From assembly GCA_014281115.1 (NCBI GenBank), contig JACONQ010000010.1, positions 2,294,001-2,358,000 of the forward strand: a stretch of 64,000 nt of DNA, in the 5' to 3' direction. Under the pieces are notes generated by a model. That model saw only the letters and a list, made by a program, of their open reading frames with translations, was not told the origin of the DNA and did not search any database. Shown here in pieces: positions 57,263 to 64,000 of this stretch. The translations under genes and the position numbers were made by a program. The DNA is from Laburnicola sp. R22_1 (taxonomy: Eukaryota > Ascomycota > Dothideomycetes > Pleosporales > Didymosphaeriaceae). Numbering within the stretch: the first letter of the stretch is position 1; each line of letters begins with the position of its first letter.

Positions 57263-58642
57263 CTAGTTTCCATTGGGATTCGGCCTTGGGAAACCGGGGA
57301 GGGGACCGAATTCGATCCATCGTCGAAATCGCAATTCTTCCGCTATAACACCAGGGTGGGGCGCCCCCGGGGGCCAGTTCTGAGGCAGCTGATTCGGAGG
57401 CAGCTGATTCGGAGGCATCTGATTCGGAGGCATCTGATTCTGAGGCATCTGATTCTGAGGCATCTGATTCTGAGGCATCTGATTCTGAGGCTCCGGGTTT
57501 CTCGGCATCCCCGGAAACTGGGGCCTCAAGGGCAGCATCCCGAGCGGGGGCATCATGTTATCCGGGAGCCAGTTGCGAAGATCATTCCAAATGGCCCGGC
57601 CCTCGGGGCAGCCATCGCCATGCTTCATGTTCGGCCCGAACGCAACCAGACACTCCCAGCAGAAGTCGTGTTTACAGCTGTTGCCTTTTGCCATGATTAG
57701 TGATCATGCCATTTGAGATGAATATCATAGACCACTTACATTGCATGTGATTGCAGCCGCCGTGCTTTTCGATGTTGACTCCGCATTTCGGGCAACCTTT
57801 CGCTCCCATCTCTTTGATTGTATGCTCCGCCTGCTTGTTCTCTGCGTCCTTGTTCTTGTCGCAGCCACCTGGATGCCAGGGTCTAACGCACTTGAGGCAG
57901 ATTGCGGAGGCGCAGTATGGACATTCGATCTTCTTGCGATTGCCTATGCCTGTTTTTCCCTGACAATCTTCGATGGAGAAGTAGCAAGCACACTTCGGGT
58001 TCAAGCAAGCCATATAGTTCTCACTGCCTTGGATCAGATAATTCACGAGTGCAGTGTCCCACCTTAGGCATATAGTTAGCGCCTCCTGTTCAATGTGGGG
58101 CAATCGAGTTCCTCTCACCTGGTGCGCTGTCCGTTGGATATTACTTTGGTAACAGTCGTGTAATCAAGCACATGGTCGCAGCTCGGAAACGGGCAGTCCA
58201 GCGTGCTCTCGGTAAGATTACGCGATGCGATCTTTTGCTTGATCATCCTGTCGATGCACTTGTTGCAGATATTCTGGCAATGCGCGCATACCTTGGCGCC
58301 TTCGACGGCTTTGAATCCAGAGTTGCGCATGGATCCGACCGTCTTTGTCTCTGCACAGAGCAAGCAGTCCTTCTTGACAGGCTTGGGTAGCGGCTTCATG
58401 ACCTTTGCTGGGGTGCTCTTGCGGATGCGGTTGTCTGTCCCTACCGGACGAAGGCTGGCGGTGGGCTTGTCGACAACCTTGCCAGAAGGTGAGCTTCGCC
58501 TCGTTCGACGGGCTGGAGGCGGCGGGGCCGGCGGGGGAGTGTCTGAAAGCACGATAGGATTGCGAGAGCTACCGACGGGATGTCTGTCCGGGGTGTAGTT
58601 GACGCGGCGCTCAGGCTGGTCGGCGAGTCGAGTGCGCGCCAT
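57263..58642 (-). CDS. RBR-type (RING-IBR-RING) E3 ubiquitin ligase
   Basis: Three exons: 58642-58119, 58062-57740 and 57684-57263, 422 residues; the introns of 56 and 55 bp join GQRTR to WDTALVN and NHMQ to CNSCKHDF. RING1 begins with CLLC (Cys93, Cys96) and includes VCAHCQNICNKCIDRMI; the IBR domain follows (MACLNPKCACYF, ECPYCASAICLKC, about residues 192-245); RING2 is CPKCGVNIEKHGGCNHMQC (265-283) plus CKHDFCWEC, with Cys278 as the likely ubiquitin-accepting cysteine. The N-terminus is Pro/Arg-rich. The tail (about 348-386) carries pentapeptide repeats NQMPQ/NQMPP/NQLPP encoded by a 15-bp tandem repeat (57384-57490). RBR ligases receive ubiquitin from an E2 onto RING2 before transfer. The gene looks intact; substrate unknown. 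Confidence 0.93.
57384..57490 (-). repeat. 15-bp coding tandem repeat in the RBR ligase gene
   Basis: About seven copies of GAGGCATCTGATTCT or GAGGCATCTGATTCG and CAGCTGATTCG variants. It encodes the NQMPQ/NQLPP array and could vary in copy number between strains. Confidence 0.9.
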
Positions 58643-60023
58643 GACAGCTCTGGCCGTTGAGGGTGGTGAGCTGCAGCGATGATGAGGGTCACGGTGTTGA
58701 GTGGCAGGGCCGCTGTGTGCGCATTATAAACGGGTAGGCGCAGAGGCGACCCGTGGTTTAGTGCGGGCGGCAGCCTCACAGCTGTTGGCGGTGAGGGAAA
58801 GTTGTGCTGCCTATGCGTTTGTTTTTTGGACGCCGCGCGACGCTGTTGCCATGTTTCAGGGGGTGAAAGCCACCGTCGCGCTTCGACTCAGGCCTGAAAG
58901 CGACAAGATTGGGACATGTGAGAGAGGCGTGCAATTCTGAACGACGGGGCCAGTTTATGTCTGACATCACTTCGGAACCATGGGCCGGTTCCGACGGTGC
59001 CTGCCACGTGCTTTCCCTGTTTGTGTCTAAATAGCCCAAACTTTCTCGTCTGAAGCCCCCGGCACATTTGCTTCCAGGCTTTCTGCGCACTCTGCACTCA
59101 AAAGACGTCAAGATCGGAGACACCAATATGGGTTCACGAGCAGAAAGACTAGGAAATGAATGATGCTTTACCGTATTTCGAGATCGCCACTTGTACCGCC
59201 TACCTGAAATTCGCGAACTCTGCATGGCGTGTTCCATGGCAAAACTTCAAGTTACACAGGCAGCGACTCCGACACTCAGTCCCGCACTCAGACCCCTGAT
59301 TCGCTAATAATTACAGGAATACCAAAATTCAGTATTCGGGAGAGTGTCCAAGAAGTGCTGTCAACCCGATTCGTCATGTTTGCTGCGTGGGACAAATCCG
59401 TTACACGATATGCACCCCATTCGCACACAGCAAACGACCCTAGCCTGGGCATCAATCGTCCCACAAACGTCACCACCGCTGCTCTCTGACACGTCAGTAT
59501 AGATCACCTCGTTACGCAGTGACAGCTCTTCGAGATATGATTGTCTGTTGTGGACACTAGCAGGGAGATTCCTACAACCCACCACTCCACAAAAGTTGTA
59601 AAGGCTAAAAGCGGGACTCCTACAACCCACCACGCCACAACACTTTTTTTTCATTCATTCATATCTGTTTATAGTTGACCTAACCTTTTACAGATTATAA
59701 GACTTAACAGCAAGCACAACTAAGGTTCAACAGCCAAAGTACGTAAAAAAAGGGCGCGATTGGGATTAACCACAGTGGGGAGCCGAAGCATGACGCGCCT
59801 GATTGGTAAAGGGCCGATCACATGACAGCGAACCATAGGACAGTGACCTCAGAGTCACCATTCGACTACGGAGCTCCGAAGGGCGGCGAAAATGGCAGAA
59901 TCGCTGTGGGCAATAAATGGCCCTTCGTGCCACTGCCCTACAACACAACATCCATACAAACCTCACCCCGTATACCCGCTTTAATAAATAATAAATAAAA
60001 ATCCTATAATAGCAAATCCCCCC
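58643..60023. other. Intergenic, no gene recognised
   Basis: About 1.4 kb, upstream regions of two divergent genes. A direct duplication (TCCTACAACCCACCAC) occurs at 59570-59585 and 59619-59634. Otherwise only short frames without features. Confidence 0.5.
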
Positions 60024-60863
60024 ATGTCCCCCAACTCGCAGCCCATCAAGCCCTACGAACCGCGCAAAAGGTACCCCCGCCCTTCATGCCCCCTACTACT
60101 CCACGCTAAACCATACCTTACCTCCAAACGCAGCTACCTCCCCGGCCTCCACACCACCCACGACACCCCCAGCTCAAGAACCATGACCCACGGCAGCCAC
60201 GCGCACCGCTTCATCGTCCCTCCCCTCCTCTCCTTACGAAAGATCTGTGAGAGCGAAAACGCGCGCACCGCGCGGCGGCATGCTGCACCTGCTCCTTCGA
60301 CACCAGCAGCAGCAAATGCTGAAGAAAAGAAGTGTCCAAGGTGCGGAAGATGTCCCACCTGCGGGTCTTCGTCTTCGCCTCCCCCAGCCAAAAACCCGCA
60401 CACCACCCCTTCTCCCCATCGGTCCTCCCGCCGCCCACCCCCCATCGACCTCACCACCCCCACCAACAGTCCACCAAACCCTCCATCCACCGCACAAACC
60501 GAGATGAACCACCTATCCACCGCCCTCCACGCCGCGCACTTCACGCCCTCCACCGCGCCCAAATCCCCGGAGGAATATACCGCCGCAGTCCGTGGTTTCG
60601 TTCTCAGGCACCCAGGGAAATACCCCATTTACGAGGAGAAGCACGGAGTGGGTCGAGGCGGGAGGGAGGTGCCGGGGCGGAGAGTGGATGGGGAGGGGAG
60701 GCGGTGGGAGATGGTTAGAGATAGAGACGGTGAGTTTGTGTATCGGTGGGGGGTTGCTGGTGGGTCTGGGGAGCGGGTGCGGAGGGGAGACGGGGTGGGG
60801 GAGGTTTTGCAGGAGGTTGGGAGGGCGCGGGGAGATGGAGATGGCGCTGTGGGAAGGGAATGA
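60024..60863 (+). CDS. Hypothetical protein with a small cysteine cluster
   Basis: Single exon, 279 residues, ATG 60024 just after a run of C. The middle has a possible zinc-binding cluster CPRCGRCPTC (residues 105-114) in a Ser/Pro-rich, probably disordered region. Residues about 165-210 look folded (MNHLSTALHAAHF, EEYTAAVRGFVLRHPGKYPI), followed by a Gly/Arg-rich tail. No known domain is recognised. The end is uncertain because the last third is low-complexity and open in several frames. Confidence 0.55.
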   Translation: MSPNSQPIKPYEPRKRYPRPSCPLLLHAKPYLTSKRSYLPGLHTTHDTPSSRTMTHGSHAHRFIVPPLLSLRKICESENARTARRHAAPAPSTPAAANAEEKKCPRCGRCPTCGSSSSPPPAKNPHTTPSPHRSSRRPPPIDLTTPTNSPPNPPSTAQTEMNHLSTALHAAHFTPSTAPKSPEEYTAAVRGFVLRHPGKYPIYEEKHGVGRGGREVPGRRVDGEGRRWEMVRDRDGEFVYRWGVAGGSGERVRRGDGVGEVLQEVGRARGDGDGAVGRE

Positions 60864-61371
60864 CGCGAGTGGGAGTTGGTATACTTCGTAGCATGGCATC
60901 GGATTTATTCCGGCAAAGGCGAATTGTGCAAGTGCTCTGAGTCTGCTTTGAACGAGTTCACTGTTGGGAGCTTGGTTTCGCGCAAGCATCGAGGTCTAGA
61001 AAAGGATTTACCAACGAGTTCAATGACTTGGGGGGAATATCCGCGTTTTTCAACACTGAGGCTGTGAATAATATCCGGTGTTGCAGCCTCTTTATTAAGG
61101 ATTGAACAAAGGAGCAGAGAATGAATGCTGAAGCGATGAGTGCAGAGAGAGAGTACCAGCGTACCCCATCGCTGCCTAAATCGAGTCTAAATCCCAACTC
61201 TCCAACTATCTACAACCAATCCTTACCGCCCTTGAAGCCCCACCGTCACATTGCAATACATCCGAGTTTAAACCAGACATAAACATCCATATACCCGCGT
61301 CCGCCAAGCACGGTCCCCCTGCCCTATACGGGTATCTCACCAGCAGGTGACGCAACAACGTTTGTCCCCCC
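60864..61371. other. Intergenic, convergent 3' ends
   Basis: About 500 bp between the ends of two convergent genes. No gene or repeat recognised. Confidence 0.5.
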
Positions 61372-62994
61372 TCAAACCTCATACCTATCACTCTCATCCC
61401 TAACCGGCCGATAAACAAAATAATCAAACACCGCCCTCTGTCCCAACCCATCCAAATCACTCGCCGCCATGCCCACAAACGCCCCCGTAAAACTCCCATG
61501 CACCTGATGCCCCCCACACTCATCACTCAAAATACTCGCATCAAAGACCGGCCCAATCCTCTTCAACTCCTCCTCCCCCTCCAGCGCGTAAAAAAACTTC
61601 AACTCCTTGCCGCGAATGCTGAGCGCGAGGCGCACCTTGCCGTCCTGGGGGATCGCCACGGGGTCCGCGAGCGGCATCTTGAGACGTCCCTCAGGGTACG
61701 AGGCTTCCGAGGTGAGGAGGAGGAGTTCGCGGTTCCCGTCTGAGTGTGCGGTGACAGTGAGGTAGAAGAAGTTGTAGCGGCAGTAGTAGGCGGTGAGGCC
61801 GGCGAATTGGCGCTCGTCGAGGGGGTTGAACGAGATGACGGTTTCGGCGTCGTAGGAGAAGTGGGTTTGGCGGCGGGCGACAAGGGCTTGCTCCCACCAG
61901 CTGCCGATGGCTTCGCGGCCTGTGAGGTGCAGCGCGTTGTTTTCGATGTTGAAAATGCGGGCGGGCTCGGGCGTGCGGAGCCACTGGAAGTCTTTGTGGA
62001 GGCCGGAGGAGGCGGTGAATGTGTAGCGTTGCTCGGCCCAGTAGGGGGTGTCGTCGCGGGCGGCGGGGAGGTCGACGTAGAGCGAGGGGACGGGGCCGTT
62101 TTTCACGTACAGCCAGTCGTCGGCGGCCCAGAAGGCTTCTTGGATGGCGGTTTCGCGGCCGAGCACGCAGCGGCGGGCTTGCGTTATAGGGCGGCCCGTG
62201 AGATGGACGAGGTATGTTTTTCCGTCTGGAGTGTCGACGATGTCGGCGTGGCCGGCGCGCTGGAGGGGTGCCAGTGGGTTGCTGGTGGAGGAGAGGATGG
62301 GGTTATGGGGATGAACTTCGTAGGGGCCCCAGATGTCTTTTGAGCGTGCGAGGGTGGCGGCGTGCTCGTAGCCTGTGCCGCCTTCTGCTGTTAATAGATA
62401 GTACCATCCGTTTCGCTTGTATAGATGCGGGCCTTCTACAAGATCTAGCTCTGTGCCTGGGAAGATGGTTTTCCATGGCCCGACCAGTTTTCCCTCTGCC
62501 TCGTTCCACTCTTGCAAGCGTATCCCGGCGAACCCTCGCGGCCGCTTTCGGTGGTCCATGAGCATATTCACAAACCACTTTTTTCCATCGCCGTCATGAA
62601 ATAAACTCGGGTCGAAGCCTGAAGAATTGACGTAGAACGGATCAGACCAGGGTCCTTCGATCGTATCCGCAGTGACAATGTAATTATGCGTATCTTTAAA
62701 AGAGCCGTCTTTGCGCTTGACATCCGTGTACACGAGGTAGAATTTGTTGCCATCGTGCGTCAGACACGGCGCCCAGATGCCGCAACTATCCGGATTCCCG
62801 CGCATGTCGAGCTGCGACTTTCTGCTCAGCGGGCGCGTTATAAGACTCCAGTTTGCGAGGTCTTTGGAGTGGTGGATTTGCACGCCGGGATACCATTCGA
62901 AGGTCGAAGTTGCGATGTAGTAATCTTCGCCCACGCGGAGGATGGAAGGGTCGGCATTGAAGCCTGGGAGGATGGGGTTTAGGACTTTAGGCAT
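61372..62994 (-). CDS. GH43 family glycoside hydrolase (beta-xylosidase-like), intracellular
   Basis: Single exon, 540 residues from ATG 62994, which has an excellent context (GCCACCATGCC) and gives the family start MPKVLNPILPGFNADPSIL. An upstream in-frame ATG at 63069 would add 25 residues. Catalytic residues of the five-bladed propeller: general base Asp15 (NADPS), pKa-modulating Asp128 (SGFDPSLF), general acid Glu187 (VEGPHLY). STFEWYPGVQIHHSKDLANW and AGHADIVDTPDGKTYLVHL are typical of the fungal beta-1,4-xylosidase / GH43-11 group. The C-terminal part (about 325-540) is the beta-sandwich accessory domain (YCRYNFFYLTVTAH, GGHQVHGSFTGAFVGMAASD). No signal peptide is visible, so it probably cleaves imported xylo-oligosaccharides. 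The gene is intact. Confidence 0.93.
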   Translation of the reverse strand: MPKVLNPILPGFNADPSILRVGEDYYIATSTFEWYPGVQIHHSKDLANWSLITRPLSRKSQLDMRGNPDSCGIWAPCLTHDGNKFYLVYTDVKRKDGSFKDTHNYIVTADTIEGPWSDPFYVNSSGFDPSLFHDGDGKKWFVNMLMDHRKRPRGFAGIRLQEWNEAEGKLVGPWKTIFPGTELDLVEGPHLYKRNGWYYLLTAEGGTGYEHAATLARSKDIWGPYEVHPHNPILSSTSNPLAPLQRAGHADIVDTPDGKTYLVHLTGRPITQARRCVLGRETAIQEAFWAADDWLYVKNGPVPSLYVDLPAARDDTPYWAEQRYTFTASSGLHKDFQWLRTPEPARIFNIENNALHLTGREAIGSWWEQALVARRQTHFSYDAETVISFNPLDERQFAGLTAYYCRYNFFYLTVTAHSDGNRELLLLTSEASYPEGRLKMPLADPVAIPQDGKVRLALSIRGKELKFFYALEGEEELKRIGPVFDASILSDECGGHQVHGSFTGAFVGMAASDLDGLGQRAVFDYFVYRPVRDESDRYEV

Positions 62995-63640
62995 GGTGGC
63001 GGTGGTGGCTTTTGGAGGGAAGGGGGAAGGTTGGAGTTTGGGGAGTTTGCGATGTGCTTTTGGGATCATGTTGGGAGGGTTTGAATGCGTGTAGTCGGGT
63101 TAAATGGGGGCGAGAGTGGTGGAGCTTCGCGCATCTATTTACCCGGTCTGTACCCCGCGTTATTAACCACCGCCGTGTTGGCAACGCCCACAAGACTGCA
63201 GAGATATAGTTTAGAGGAGCGAGAAACTGGTGATGTGGGTGCTGCGAAGTGCAGAGTTTCTTGAGGGTTAATCCGATAACTAGTCGACACTGAGGTAGAA
63301 TGAAGTGGGGGTGCAATCCAGGAGCGCGGGGTAACACGCGGTCGCGATATCACAGGGTATGACATCATGGACGAGAACATGGAACAGATGTGTATGTAGT
63401 AGGAGAATGGCTTGAAAATGCAGGTGATGCATACTTGGTCTGTCTTTTAGATACCGGCTTACTGTGTCAGGCGTCGTCTTATACCAAGACCCATTATGGA
63501 CCTAATACAATAGCGGCGTACCTGGCCTATCCGATCCGACAAGGCGAAAGGAGTAGAGAACTCCTCGCCCCCCATGCATTCATTTCCCTCCATACTCAGC
63601 TCAACTTGTACAGAGTACAAGACCAACAACGCTCCCCACA
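62995..63640. other. Intergenic
   Basis: Upstream region of the GH43 gene, then the 3' side of the next gene. No feature recognised. Confidence 0.5.
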
Positions 63641-64000
63641 CTAATCCTCAATCGCCGCCTCCTCAGCCTCATACTGAAAGTCGACATACCCCTTCAGCCC
63701 CGCCAACCCAATCTCCACCGCCTCCTCCGTCCTAATCGTCCGACTCCCCTGCCCCTCGACAAGATTAACCCAAAAATCAAACGCCTCATGCGCATTCTTC
63801 TTCGCCAAGCCCTTCTTCTTCATCTCCGGATCGCTCGCCACCGCCGGCTCCAAGCCCGCTACGCCTCCAAACATCACTAGCAGATGCTTGAAGCGATCGG
63901 GCAGTTTGTCTTCTTCCGACGCGGCCCGGTTGCGCGGGGCGATGGCGTCGGGTAGGACGGATGTGAGCGGGGCGCCGCGCTCTGAGGTGCCGATGCAGAA
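63641..64000 (-). CDS. SPOUT-domain RNA methyltransferase (C9orf114/SPOUT1-like), 3' part only
   Basis: The gene enters from the right edge; 119 codons up to TAG 63641-63643 are visible. They include IGTSERGAPLTSVLP, the core FKHLLVMFGGVAGLEPAVAS, FDFWVNLVEGQGSRTIRTEE and GLAGLKGYVDFQYEAEE. VNxxxGQGSRTIRTEEA is the hallmark of the DUF171/SPOUT1 family, whose trefoil-knot fold binds S-adenosylmethionine and which is found in yeast as two paralogues and in humans as CENP-32. A nuclear or nucleolar RNA methylation role is likely by family. The start and N-terminus are outside the window. Confidence 0.9.
   Translation of the reverse strand, partial: FCIGTSERGAPLTSVLPDAIAPRNRAASEEDKLPDRFKHLLVMFGGVAGLEPAVASDPEMKKKGLAKKNAHEAFDFWVNLVEGQGSRTIRTEEAVEIGLAGLKGYVDFQYEAEEAAIED

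Noticed and set aside
61744..62343. Plus-strand frame of 199 codons opposite the GH43 gene
   Set aside because: Antisense shadow; the GH43 frame is unambiguous by its catalytic motifs.

Overview
The window looks like a chromosome segment of a filamentous ascomycete (Pezizomycotina). Protein-coding genes carry short 50-170 bp GT..AG introns. Long AT-saturated blocks hold retrotransposons and DNA transposons whose frames are broken almost only by TAA/TAG codons standing where CAA/CAG (or sometimes TGG) is expected. That is the footprint of repeat-induced point mutation (RIP). The alternation of GC-balanced gene islands with AT-rich repeat blocks recalls the compartmentalised genomes of Dothideomycetes, but the lineage below Pezizomycotina is inference.

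Layout. 1-2093: pogo/Fot1-type transposon (minus). 2695-4563: APC-superfamily permease with five exons. 5178-5714: cluster of a 49-bp repeat. 5852-6360: gene relic. 6550-10524: Fot-type transposon split by a second pogo-type element at 6788-8896 (perfect 48-bp terminal inverted repeats, TA duplications). 10620-15779: RIP-mutated Ty1/copia element with 163-165 bp LTRs. 15780-17655: AT-rich block full of a foldback/MITE-like repeat. 17656-19868: a third Fot-type element. 20343-34740: gene island with an intact PAQR receptor-like gene, a run of decayed genes (adenylation-domain enzyme, MFS transporter, an unidentified coding fragment, aldo/keto reductase), a secreted neprosin-domain protein, a fructosamine kinase, a damaged amidohydrolase and a pfkB sugar kinase. 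34870-54450: second AT-rich block with minisatellites, a foldback element, a gag-protease remnant, a 12.3-kb Ty3/gypsy element (41219-53490, 149-bp LTRs) and a Tc1/mariner fragment. 54413-64000: gene island with a hypothetical protein whose C-terminus runs into the mariner fragment, an RBR-type E3 ubiquitin ligase, a hypothetical protein, a GH43 beta-xylosidase-like enzyme and the 3' part of a SPOUT-family RNA methyltransferase.

The intact genes are not an obvious pathway. They are single metabolic, transport, protease and ubiquitin genes lying between repeat blocks. The decayed genes at 22.5-27.7 kb have the composition of a small secondary-metabolite or catabolic cluster that was lost. Fructosamine kinase and the pfkB kinase are both small-molecule sugar kinases, but no co-regulation can be read from sequence. 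The most unusual structures are the nested DNA transposon pair with a sharp mutation boundary, the 49-bp repeat cluster, the unusually long gypsy element with about 4 kb of extra sequence after integrase, the mariner-derived gene end, and the decayed gene cluster.
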